From positions 1 to 14,249 of the forward strand of contig JAUWBW010000018.1 in NCBI GenBank assembly GCA_030609665.1: a DNA stretch of 14,249 bases, read 5' to 3'. A program made the translations under genes and the position numbers. This document shows, piece by piece, positions 6,288 through 13,446 of the stretch. The notes under the pieces were generated by a model, which made no database searches, was not told the origin of the DNA, and was given only the letters and a program-made list of their open reading frames with translations. The number at the start of each line of letters is the position of its first letter. The first letter of the stretch is position 1. Source of the DNA: Methanosarcinaceae archaeon (lineage in GTDB: Archaea; Halobacteriota; Methanosarcinia; Methanosarcinales; Methanosarcinaceae).

Positions 6288-6553
6288 GCATCAGATAAAA
6301 TGGTTTCTAAGAATCTCACAGTAATAATTATTCAAGCGGTTTATGGCGGCACATATTGTAACAATGTAAACACATAAAAGATTTATCAAGGATAATCATG
6401 ACAGATTGGAAAACGTTTATCTATACTTGGCACATATTAGCAAGAACCACCATTATACTGTTAAAAAAATATTATACTTCCAGTAAACCGTATGCATCTT
6501 TATCAGGATGTTTGGCAAACCAACTAATGTTGACTTAGGAGGACCAAATTTAT
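6288..6553 (+). promoter_or_regulatory. Divergent rhomboid/cdh promoter and cdh leader region
   Basis: This 266-bp AT-rich gap serves the rhomboid gene (minus) and the cdh operon (plus). Candidate TATA elements for cdh are AAAATATTATA (about 6466-6476), giving a leader of about 50 nt, and TTTATCTATA (about 6415-6424), giving about 100 nt. A palindrome, ATTGT-A-ACAAT (6355-6365), and ATGT-AAAC-ACAT (6364-6375) are operator-like. An AGGAGG ribosome binding site (6537-6542) precedes the cdhA ATG by 11 nt. In Methanosarcina the cdh operon is reported to be controlled partly through a long 5' leader. The space here limits any leader to under about 260 nt, and I see no strong RNA structure. Confidence 0.5.
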
Positions 6554-8959
6554 ATGAGCAAAATAAGCACAGGCAGTTTTTCCATTGAAGAACTGGAAAA
6601 CGTTCAGATCACGATTGGCAGCATTGTAGGCGCAATCGAGAAAAAAGTGGAAGACGAAGGCGAAATGGGTCCAACCCCAAAGCCAGGGATCAGTGGTCTT
6701 AGGGATTGGGATTATAAGTTACTCAACCGCTACGAACCTGTCTATACCCCAATGTGTGACCAATGTTGTTACTGTACATTTGGTACATGTGACCTGACCG
6801 GTAACAAGGAAGGTGCTTGCGGTATTGACATGAAAACCCATCAGGCACGTGAGTTTTTACTTCGTGTTATTACCGGCGCTGCAGCACATGCAGGACATGG
6901 ACGGCATTTGCTTCATCATTTGATCGAAACACATGGTGCAGACCATCCGATAGATGTTGGTCCTACAAATATCAAAGCACCTGTCACCCAAACAGTCACA
7001 GGAATAAAGCCTGAAACAATTGGTGATCTTGAATCGGTTCTTGATTATGTTGAAGAACAGCTGACCCAGCTTTTGGCAACAATACACGTTGGTCAGGAAG
7101 GAGCAGCAATCGATTTTGAATCCAAAGCATTGCACGGTGGTATGCTTGATCATGTGGGCATGGAAGTGTCGGATATTGTACAGATATCATGTCTTGGCAT
7201 GCCAAAATCCGATCCAAATGCACCTCTTGCAGAGATTGGAATGGGAACCATAGATTCCAAAAAACCGGTCTTGTTATGTATAGGGCATAATGTTGCAGCT
7301 GTAACATACATCATGGATTACATGGATGAGCATAATCTTACTGATAAAATAGAGCTTGCCGGATTATGTTGTACAGCAATCGACATGACTCGCTATAATA
7401 TGGACAAAGGCGGTACGCCAACTGCTAAGATTGTTGGTTCACTTGCAAAAGAACTTAAATATATACGTTCAGGTATTCCTGACATCATTGTTGTGGATGA
7501 ACAATGTGTTAGATGTGATGTTTTAAGGGAGGCACAGAAACTCTCTATGCCTGTAATTTGCACAAATGAAAAGATCATGTATGGTCTTCCAAACCGCTCA
7601 AATGACAATGTGGATGACATAATTGAAGATATGGTAAGCGGCAAGGAACCAGGAGCACTTTTGTTGGACTTTGAAAAGATAGGTGAACTTGCACCACGTC
7701 TTGTGATGGAAGTTGCACCTATTCGAAAAGCAAAAGGTATTACCGCCCTGCCAACAGATGAAGAGTTTAAAGAACTTACAAATAGATGCGTTCACTGTCT
7801 TGTCTGTGAAATGGCATGTCCCATGAATTTACCGATCAGCGATGCAATGACTGCAGCGGCAGATGGCGATCTTACCCCATTTGAGATACTACACGACAAA
7901 TGTATTGCATGTGGCAGGTGTGAACAGGAATGTCCAAAGGACATAGATATCTTAAATGTTATTGAAAAAGCATCACAGAAAGTCATTCGTGAAGAAAAAG
8001 GGCTGATGCGCGCCGGCAGAGGTCAGGTAAGCGATCCTGAAATTCGCGAGGAAGGAGTAAACCTTGTGCTTGGAACAACGCCTGGAATTATTGCGATGGT
8101 AGGATGTTCAAATTACTCGGATGGTACTAAAGATCTTTATGACATCGCAAAAGAGATGTTGAAGCGAAGTTATATTGTTGTGGTTTCAGGATGCACTGCA
8201 ATGGATCTTGGAATGTACAAGAACGAAGAAGGTAAAACACTCTATGAGGAGTTCTCTGGAAGTTTCTTAAAAGGAAATCTTCTCAATGTAGGTTCATGTG
8301 TATCCAATTCCCATATCACTGCAACAACCATCAAAGTTGCAGCAATATTTGCACAGCGAAATGTTACAGGTAATTTCGAAGAGATTGCTGATTATGTAAC
8401 GAACCGTGTGGGAGCAGTCGGGATCGCATGGGGTGCTTATTCACAAAAAGCATCATCCATTGGAACAGGATGTACACGTTTGGGTGTTCCGGTGATATTG
8501 GGACCACATGGTTCAAAGTATCGCAGGGCACTTATAGGCAAACCTTATGACTCTGACAAATGGTCAGTTTACGATGCACGAAATGGCGAAAAAATAGCAA
8601 TTCCACCGGCACCTGACTATTTGGTAACAACTGTGGACAATGCTGAGGAAATAATGCCAATGCTTGCTAAGAGTTGTATACGACCAACCGATAATAACAT
8701 GGGCAGGATGATCAAACTCACCCATTACATTGAACTTAGTAAGAAGTATCTCGGCATAATGCCTGATGACTGGCACACTTTTGTAAGGACTGAGACAGAC
8801 TTGCCTCTTGCCAAGCGTGAAGAGTTGTTGAAGATACTTGAAACAGAACACGGTTGGGAGATTGATTGGAAGAAGAAGAAAATACTGTCCGGTCCAACTA
8901 TGAAATTCGATGTTTCTGCACAGCCAACTAATCTCAAAAGACTTTGCAAGGAGGCTTAG
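6554..8959 (+). CDS. cdhA: ACDS complex alpha subunit: Ni-Fe CO dehydrogenase
   Basis: The 801-aa protein interconverts CO and CO2 with ferredoxin in the cytoplasmic ACDS complex. The N-terminal cysteine group C68, C71, C72, C74, C79, C89 (MCDQCCYC..GTC..GACG) supplies the B and D clusters. C-cluster ligands appear in the order expected: H245 (CIGHN), Cys in LCCTAID (272/273), C321 region (CVRC), C518 (VGCSNY), C547 (SGCTAMD) and C582 (GSCVSN). Two ferredoxin-type 4Fe-4S motifs, CVHCLVCEMACP (412-423) and CIACGRCEQECP (450-461), distinguish the archaeal alpha subunit from bacterial CooS. Length matches the family (about 800). It is the first gene of the operon and is followed after 3 nt by cdhB. 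The frame is intact, with every cluster ligand present. Confidence 0.98.
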   Translation: MSKISTGSFSIEELENVQITIGSIVGAIEKKVEDEGEMGPTPKPGISGLRDWDYKLLNRYEPVYTPMCDQCCYCTFGTCDLTGNKEGACGIDMKTHQAREFLLRVITGAAAHAGHGRHLLHHLIETHGADHPIDVGPTNIKAPVTQTVTGIKPETIGDLESVLDYVEEQLTQLLATIHVGQEGAAIDFESKALHGGMLDHVGMEVSDIVQISCLGMPKSDPNAPLAEIGMGTIDSKKPVLLCIGHNVAAVTYIMDYMDEHNLTDKIELAGLCCTAIDMTRYNMDKGGTPTAKIVGSLAKELKYIRSGIPDIIVVDEQCVRCDVLREAQKLSMPVICTNEKIMYGLPNRSNDNVDDIIEDMVSGKEPGALLLDFEKIGELAPRLVMEVAPIRKAKGITALPTDEEFKELTNRCVHCLVCEMACPMNLPISDAMTAAADGDLTPFEILHDKCIACGRCEQECPKDIDILNVIEKASQKVIREEKGLMRAGRGQVSDPEIREEGVNLVLGTTPGIIAMVGCSNYSDGTKDLYDIAKEMLKRSYIVVVSGCTAMDLGMYKNEEGKTLYEEFSGSFLKGNLLNVGSCVSNSHITATTIKVAAIFAQRNVTGNFEEIADYVTNRVGAVGIAWGAYSQKASSIGTGCTRLGVPVILGPHGSKYRRALIGKPYDSDKWSVYDARNGEKIAIPPAPDYLVTTVDNAEEIMPMLAKSCIRPTDNNMGRMIKLTHYIELSKKYLGIMPDDWHTFVRTETDLPLAKREELLKILETEHGWEIDWKKKKILSGPTMKFDVSAQPTNLKRLCKEA

Positions 8960-8962
8960 ATA

Positions 8963-9475
8963 ATGGTTGACACTACAAAGAATATTAAGGTGTACACAAC
9001 ATATGGTACAAAAAGTGCAAAACCTGTTCAGCCAAAAATATCTGCAAAACTCATTTCAAAAGCAAAACGACCGCTTTTAGTTGTTTCTTCTGCAGTGCTT
9101 GATGAAGAGATCCTTAAACGTGCGGTTTCAATTGCAAAAAAGACCGGTATGCAAGTTGCAGCCACAAGCACTTCAATAAAGGGTTTCCTGAATGAAGATG
9201 TTAAAGCAAAATACATTAACATTCATGCACTTGCTACGTATCTGGGTGATGTAGACTGGACCGGACTGGATGGTGAGGGTCATTATGACCTTATTATCGT
9301 TTTGGCACACAAAAAATATTATATCAATCAGGTGTTATCGGGTCTTAAAAATTTCACAGATCTTACAACACTTTCAATTGATAGACATTACTTGCAAAAT
9401 GCAAGCATGTCTTTTGGGAACCTTAAACCTGAGGCACACCTTGAGGCACTGGATGAATTGATTGAGAATTTGTGA
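8963..9475 (+). CDS. cdhB: ACDS complex epsilon subunit
   Basis: The 170-aa protein is the small partner of CdhA in the alpha2-epsilon2 CO dehydrogenase component. It has a Rossmann-like DHS/NAD-binding fold with no cysteine cluster motif. Strand-loop segments typical of the family are KRPLLVVSSAVLDEE (35-49), GMQVAATSTSIKGF (62-75) and YDLIIVLAHKKYYINQVLSGL (108-128). Its role is structural and perhaps helps electron transfer. The start is well supported: GGAGG (8950-8954) lies 8 nt ahead of the ATG, and the gene begins 3 nt after cdhA ends, so the two are probably translated together in equal amounts. An 87-bp spacer then separates it from cdhC, unlike the tight cdhA-cdhB junction. Confidence 0.95.
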   Translation: MVDTTKNIKVYTTYGTKSAKPVQPKISAKLISKAKRPLLVVSSAVLDEEILKRAVSIAKKTGMQVAATSTSIKGFLNEDVKAKYINIHALATYLGDVDWTGLDGEGHYDLIIVLAHKKYYINQVLSGLKNFTDLTTLSIDRHYLQNASMSFGNLKPEAHLEALDELIENL

Positions 9476-9512
9476 ATTGAATAAAATAGGTATAGTTAAG
9501 TTCAGTTATAAT

Positions 9513-9529
9513 TGTAATTGTAGATTACA
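9513..9529 (+). promoter_or_regulatory. Hairpin in the cdhB-cdhC spacer
   Basis: TGTAAT (9513-9518) and ATTACA (9524-9529) form a 6-bp stem with a 5-nt loop, followed by TTTT. The spacer 9476-9562 is strikingly A/T-rich compared with the genes. The hairpin could be an RNA processing or partial termination site that sets the ratio of CdhAB to CdhC, but the stem is short and weak. Confidence 0.35.
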
Positions 9530-9562
9530 TTTTAAAAGTCGTAATACAACGGAGAATTGGAA

Positions 9563-10960
9563 ATGGCAGATGAATTCCCCTTTGAAATATCACCCATGTT
9601 TGAGGGTGAGAGAGTTAGAAAAGATGGCATGTATGTCGAACTTGCAGGTCCGAAATCCAAGGGTTTTGAACTTGTAAAGTCAGTCGGGATGGATGAGATA
9701 GAGGATGGCAAGTTTACGCTTATTGGTCCTGATCTATCAGAAATGGAAGAAGGTTCAAGGCACCCGGTCGCAATGATATATCGCATTGCGGGTGAACTTG
9801 TAGAACAGGACCTTGAGGCTATTGTTGAAAGACGAAACCATGATTTCCAGAATTATATTCAGGGTATCATGCACCTTAACCAGAGATATGATATCTGGAT
9901 CCGTGTCAGCAAGGATGCAATGAAAAAAGGTTTGAAATCCTTAGAGCAAGTCGCAAAAGCGACCATGATGCTCTTTAAGAACGAACTTCCGTTCATAGAG
10001 AAGATCGAGACCACTTATATCACAGATATGGCTGAACTCGAAAAAGAACTTGAAGTTGCAATGGAAGCATACAAGGCACGTGATGAACGAACCCGTGACC
10101 TACATGATGAGGACGTGGATGTGTTCTACGGCTGTACATTATGCCAGTCATTTGCACCGACCAATGTCTGTGTTGTGACACCTGACCGCATTTCACTTTG
10201 TGGTGCTATCAACTGGTTCGATGGTCGGGCTGCTGCGAAGGTAGACCCTGAGGGTCCGCAGTTCGCGATCGAGAAAGGCGAAGTCATTGATGCTGAGGGT
10301 GGCGAGTATTCAGGAGTTAACGCTCTTGCAAAATCCCTTTCAAACGGCGAGTATGACCGCATCAAGCTCCACTCGTTCTTTGAGTTTCCACACACTTCAT
10401 GCGGCTGTTTTGAGGTAGTAGGGTTCTACATTCCTGAAGTTGACGGAATCGGATGGGTTGACAGGGACTTTACGGGAATTGCACCAAACGGTCTTCCGTT
10501 CTCCACAATGGCAGGACAGACCGGTGGCGGTAAGCAGATCGTTGGTTTCCTTGGTATTGGTATCAATTATTTCCGTTCACCAAAGTTCATAGAGGCTGAC
10601 GGCGGCTGGGACCGTGTTGTCTGGATGCCGAAAAATCTTAAGGATAAAGTGCTTGCAGATATTCCAGAGGGTATTGTTGACAAGGTCGCAACGGAAGAGG
10701 ATGCCGCTGATCTTGAATCGCTCAAGGCGTTCTTAAAAGAGAAAGACCATCCAATATTGGAAAGATGGGTTGAGGAAGAGGAAGAAGAGGACGAGGCAGT
10801 TGAAGAGACAGCAGCCGTAGCACCAACAATGCAGATGCCAATGATGGCAGCAGGTGCTCCAATGGCAATGCCTGCAGGTTCAGGTGGCAGTGGAGTTAAG
10901 ATAATCCTCAAGAATGCTAAAGTCTCAATTGATCGTGTGATCATCAAAAAGAGCGAATAA
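9563..10960 (+). CDS. cdhC: ACDS complex beta subunit: acetyl-CoA synthase
   Basis: The 465-aa protein carries the Ni-Ni-4Fe4S A-cluster that assembles or cleaves acetyl-CoA from CO, a methyl group and CoA. A-cluster cysteines are visible in FYGCTLCQSF (C191, C194) and SCGCF (C280, C282); further cysteines in NVCVVTPDRISLCG (C203, C213) are family-conserved. The archaeal form lacks the N-terminal CODH-binding domain of bacterial AcsB, as here. After about residue 403 comes an acidic run (EEEEEEDEAVEE), then a Met/Ala/Pro/Gly-rich linker (about 420-444), then a positively charged tail, VKIILKNAKVSIDRVIIKK. The start is the ATG at 9563 with GGAG (9551-9554) 8 nt ahead; the in-frame TTG at 9557 is too close to that site. 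Confidence 0.97.
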   Translation: MADEFPFEISPMFEGERVRKDGMYVELAGPKSKGFELVKSVGMDEIEDGKFTLIGPDLSEMEEGSRHPVAMIYRIAGELVEQDLEAIVERRNHDFQNYIQGIMHLNQRYDIWIRVSKDAMKKGLKSLEQVAKATMMLFKNELPFIEKIETTYITDMAELEKELEVAMEAYKARDERTRDLHDEDVDVFYGCTLCQSFAPTNVCVVTPDRISLCGAINWFDGRAAAKVDPEGPQFAIEKGEVIDAEGGEYSGVNALAKSLSNGEYDRIKLHSFFEFPHTSCGCFEVVGFYIPEVDGIGWVDRDFTGIAPNGLPFSTMAGQTGGGKQIVGFLGIGINYFRSPKFIEADGGWDRVVWMPKNLKDKVLADIPEGIVDKVATEEDAADLESLKAFLKEKDHPILERWVEEEEEEDEAVEETAAVAPTMQMPMMAAGAPMAMPAGSGGSGVKIILKNAKVSIDRVIIKKSE

Positions 10961-10973
10961 TACGAGGTTTTCT

Positions 10974-11726
10974 GTGACACAGGTCATTGCAATAACCGGT
11001 AAGGGTGGAACAGGCAAGACTGCAATAGCAGCATTGCTTATCCGCTATCTTACAAAGGGCAACAAGGTTGTCCTGGCAATCGATGCCGATCCGGATTCAA
11101 ATCTGCCTGAGACACTTGGATGTGAAGCTGAGAAAGGTATTGGAGATATGAAGGAGTTCATGCTTAAAGAGCGTGATAATCTTCCCCCTGATATTAACAA
11201 GGAATCGATATTCGAGTCCAAGATATATGAGGTACTGGCCGAGATGCCGAGATATGACCTGCTTGTGATGGGTCGTCCGGAAGGTTCTGGATGTTATTGC
11301 TATGCAAACAATCTGCTTCGCGGCATAATGGATCGTCTTGTCAAGAACTATGATGTGGTCATCATTGATACTGCGGCAGGTCTTGAGCATTTCAGCCGTA
11401 AGATCATTCGTGATGTGGATGACCTTATTGTTGTTACGGATGGTTCACGAAGAGGACTTCGGACAGGTGAGCGGATACGTGAACTTGTCGGTGAACTTGA
11501 GGCAAATGTCAGGAATATCTATGTTGTTGCAAACAAAGTGACTGATGCCAATAAAAGTACGATCATAGAAACCGCAAAAGAACTTGAACTTGAATTGATC
11601 GGTACGGTTGAAGTCGATGAGATGATACAGGAGCGCGATCTTGTTGGGTCTCCATTGTTTGATCTGCCTGACGATTCAGTTGCAGTGCAGGAAGTTGAGA
11701 ATATAGCAAAGAAATTAAAGTTATAG
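10974..11726 (+). CDS. cooC: CooC-like nickel-insertion ATPase (CODH/ACS accessory)
   Basis: The 250-aa protein is a MinD/SIMIBI-class P-loop ATPase of the CooC/AcsF type. It has the deviant Walker A GKGGTGKT (9-16), a switch segment AIDADPDSNLPETLG (35-49), and a Walker B-like strand YDVVIIDTAAGLEHF (126-140). The cytoplasmic CooC signature CYC (C107/C109 in RPEGSGCYCYANN) forms the dimer metal site that binds nickel in characterised CooC. Its role is ATP-driven nickel loading or maturation of the C- or A-cluster. The start is GTG at 10974, with GAGGT (10964-10968) 5 nt upstream. It lies between cdhC and cdhD, the usual archaeal position, 13 nt after cdhC. Confidence 0.92.
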   Translation: MTQVIAITGKGGTGKTAIAALLIRYLTKGNKVVLAIDADPDSNLPETLGCEAEKGIGDMKEFMLKERDNLPPDINKESIFESKIYEVLAEMPRYDLLVMGRPEGSGCYCYANNLLRGIMDRLVKNYDVVIIDTAAGLEHFSRKIIRDVDDLIVVTDGSRRGLRTGERIRELVGELEANVRNIYVVANKVTDANKSTIIETAKELELELIGTVEVDEMIQERDLVGSPLFDLPDDSVAVQEVENIAKKLKL

Positions 11727-11785
11727 TGATAGTTGTAGTAATAATTGCAAGTAATAGATACAGACCATTGATTGATACCTCATTT

Positions 11786-11809
11786 ATGCAGACGGCGGAA
11801 TTAATATGA
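11786..11809 (+). other. 8-codon mini-ORF overlapping the truncated cdhD start
   Basis: ATG at 11786 opens a seven-residue frame (MQTAELI) whose TGA overlaps the ATG of the truncated cdhD copy (ATGA). The second unit has the same arrangement (12109-12132, MQTVKLT). The frame and ATGA overlap are kept although three codons differ. No ribosome binding site precedes it, so it may be chance carried along by the duplication. Confidence 0.3.
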
Positions 11810-12015
11810 CAAAAAAAATAAAATTGTCAGAAATTACTGATATGTTCAAGGATATGGGAGATGTCGAGGCACTCGAAGGCGTGACCATTGAGGGCGACAT
11901 TGAACTTGATACCAGTGGGGGCGGCGGATTAAATCCTGCTCTTGCTTATGCATTGGGTCATGAGACCGCGCAGATCTCGGTACATCTTGTGAATATTTCA
12001 CGCATGTTGAGATAG
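11806..12015 (+). pseudogene. Truncated duplicate of the cdhD 5' end (69 codons)
   Basis: The frame encodes MTKKIKLSEITDMFKDMGD and on to NISRMLR, matching residues 1-68 of the downstream CdhD with six differences (E9D, M17L, T36I, H52Y, V59I, V62A). The next codon is AGA (Arg) for GGA (Gly), and the Tyr codon TAT after that has become TAG. Recognisable cdhD homology runs on to about 12042, with a one-base net insertion, and then stops abruptly, so even read-through could not give a full subunit. The TIM-barrel body is absent. About seven to eight synonymous and seven replacement changes were counted by eye, so it is not a brand-new copy, and the replacements are mild. It is probably a pseudogene left by partial tandem duplication. 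It keeps a start region and could still yield a 69-aa N-terminal CdhD peptide, or act only as RNA spacer. Confidence 0.85.
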
Positions 12016-12043
12016 AGCGAGTGATCAGATTTTTGCAGGCATG

Positions 12044-12075
12044 GTTGTGATTAAGTAATGTTTAGTTGTGATTAA
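12044..12075 (+). repeat. Direct repeat GTTGTGATTAA (two copies) in the cdhD spacer
   Basis: GTTGTGATTAA occurs at 12044-12054 and 12065-12075, 21 bp apart. The first copy begins exactly where cdhD homology of the truncated copy ends, and the second is where the second duplication unit appears to begin. It may therefore mark the recombination junction. Related motifs occur in the spacers before cdhC and before the truncated copy. Confidence 0.7.
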
Positions 12076-12367
12076 ATTATAGTTACAAAATTGATCTACA
12101 CATCATTTATGCAGACGGTGAAATTAACATGACAAAAAAAATAAAGTTGTCAGATATTACTGATATGTTCAAGGATCTGGGAGATGTCGAGGCACTCGAA
12201 GGCGTGACCATCGAGGGTGACATCGAACTGGACATCAGTGGCGGCGGCGGATTAAATCCTGCTCTTGCTTATGCATTGGGTTATGAGACCGCGCAGATCT
12301 CGATACATCTTGCGAATATCTCACGCATGTTGGGATATCCGGTTGATCAGCTTTTTGCAGGCACGGC
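12063..12367 (+). repeat. Tandem duplication, second (intact) unit
   Basis: This is the second unit of the duplication. It contains an A/T-rich spacer, CATTTATGCAGACGG and the 5' end of intact cdhD. Over the 69 codons compared it differs from the first unit at roughly 15 positions. Confidence 0.85.
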
Positions 12368-13442
12368 AGCATCCGCAGCAGGTATCGCTGCACCCACGCG
12401 GTTGAACGAACTCATATCTTCCAAATTCGAGGTTGGAAATATGGAAGAATGGAAACACACGATCCAGGAAGTTACACTTGGTGCGACCTCGGCGGACGGT
12501 GGAAGCCGTAAGAGCACGGTTACGCTTGGTGGCGAGAATGCACTTCCATTCTATTTTGATGCGGAGATGCCACATAGAAATTACGTGACAATGGATGTGT
12601 TTGACATGCCTATCGGTATGGCAAAGGCTGTCAAGATGAACTATGAGGATGTCATAAACGACCCCGCCGAATGGGCAAAGAAGGTCGTTAAAGATTTCAA
12701 TGCCGACATGGTTACGATCCACCTCATATCAACTGACCCGCTCATCAACGACACACCAGCACGCGAGGCTGCAAAGGTTGTCGAGGATGTTTTGCAGGCT
12801 GTTGATGTGCCTATCGTTATCGGTGGTTCCGGTAATCCACAGAAAGACCCTGAAGTTTTGGAAAAGGCAGCAGAGGTTGCTGAGGGTGAGCGATGTTTGC
12901 TTGCTTCAGCCAGTCTGAACCTTGACTATGAACGTATCGCAAAGGCAGCGAATGATTACGGTCATGCTGTTCTTTCATGGACACAACTAGAGATCAATGC
13001 GCAGAAGGAACTTAACCGAAAATTGATGAAACAGTGCAATGTCCCAAGGGAGAACATTGTAATGGATCCAACAACTGCGGCGCTTGGTTATGGTCTTGAT
13101 TACGCTTATACTAACATGGAACGCATACGACTTGCAGGTCTTATGGGTGATGAGGAACTGACATTCCCGATGTCATCAGGTACCACCAACGCATGGGGTG
13201 CCAGGGAATCATGGATGGTCTCATCCCCGCTCAAACAGGATTCCGATTGGGGACCACGTGAATACAGAGGTCCTATCTGGGAGATCGTCACAGGTTTGAC
13301 ACTTGCGCTTGCAGGTAATGACCTTTTCATGATGATGCATCCTACAGCCGTGCAAGTGGTTAAAGAGATCACGCAGACTCTCTTTGGTTTGAAAGAGGAA
13401 GAACCGATCGACATTACCAACTGGATTGGGGCGGAGGTGTGA
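12129..13442 (+). CDS. cdhD: ACDS complex delta subunit: corrinoid/Fe-S protein small subunit
   Basis: The 437-aa protein is the delta subunit of the corrinoid iron-sulfur component. With CdhE it carries the methyl group between tetrahydrosarcinapterin and the acetyl-CoA synthase A-cluster. It has an N-terminal helical/strand region (about 1-90, including ISGGGGLNPALAYALG) followed by a TIM barrel. Recognisable delta segments are FDAEMPHRNYVTMDVFDMP (147-165), VVKDFNADMVTIHLIS (187-202), IVIGGSGNPQKDPEVLEKA (230-248), VMDPTTAALGYGLDYAYTN (316-334) and MSSGTTNAWGARESWM (352-367). Length matches the archaeal family (about 435). CGGTGA (12115-12120) lies about 8 nt ahead of the ATG as binding site. 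The stop is followed by cdhE after only 4 nt. Its 5' end is duplicated immediately upstream. Confidence 0.97.
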   Translation: MTKKIKLSDITDMFKDLGDVEALEGVTIEGDIELDISGGGGLNPALAYALGYETAQISIHLANISRMLGYPVDQLFAGTAASAAGIAAPTRLNELISSKFEVGNMEEWKHTIQEVTLGATSADGGSRKSTVTLGGENALPFYFDAEMPHRNYVTMDVFDMPIGMAKAVKMNYEDVINDPAEWAKKVVKDFNADMVTIHLISTDPLINDTPAREAAKVVEDVLQAVDVPIVIGGSGNPQKDPEVLEKAAEVAEGERCLLASASLNLDYERIAKAANDYGHAVLSWTQLEINAQKELNRKLMKQCNVPRENIVMDPTTAALGYGLDYAYTNMERIRLAGLMGDEELTFPMSSGTTNAWGARESWMVSSPLKQDSDWGPREYRGPIWEIVTGLTLALAGNDLFMMMHPTAVQVVKEITQTLFGLKEEEPIDITNWIGAEV

Positions 13443-13446
13443 TAAC

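Larger units (their letters stand above)
11730..12042 (+). repeat. Tandem duplication, first (degenerate) unit
   Basis: This segment covers an A/T-rich spacer, the motif CATTTATGCAGACGG and the first ~79 codons' worth of a cdhD copy. It is repeated at about 12063-12367, the two ATGs being 323 bp apart. Homology is clear from 11781 and fades upstream (TAGTTGT anchors at 11730 and 12063). It ends after GCAGGCAYGG in both copies. The boundaries are estimated by eye. Confidence 0.85.

Noticed and set aside
6355..6375. Riboswitch or defined operator in the cdh leader
   Set aside because: Only short AT-rich palindromes are visible; no known riboswitch core or strong structure could be identified, so only a general regulatory region is reported.
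10567..10980. 137-codon minus-strand frame opposite the end of cdhC
   Set aside because: The serine-rich run is the reverse of the glutamate codons of the CdhC linker; no independent support.
11806..12042. Programmed frameshift or readthrough joining the truncated cdhD copy to a full product
   Set aside because: After the TAG and one-base insertion, homology ends within about 30 nt and other stop codons follow, so no full-length delta subunit could be made.
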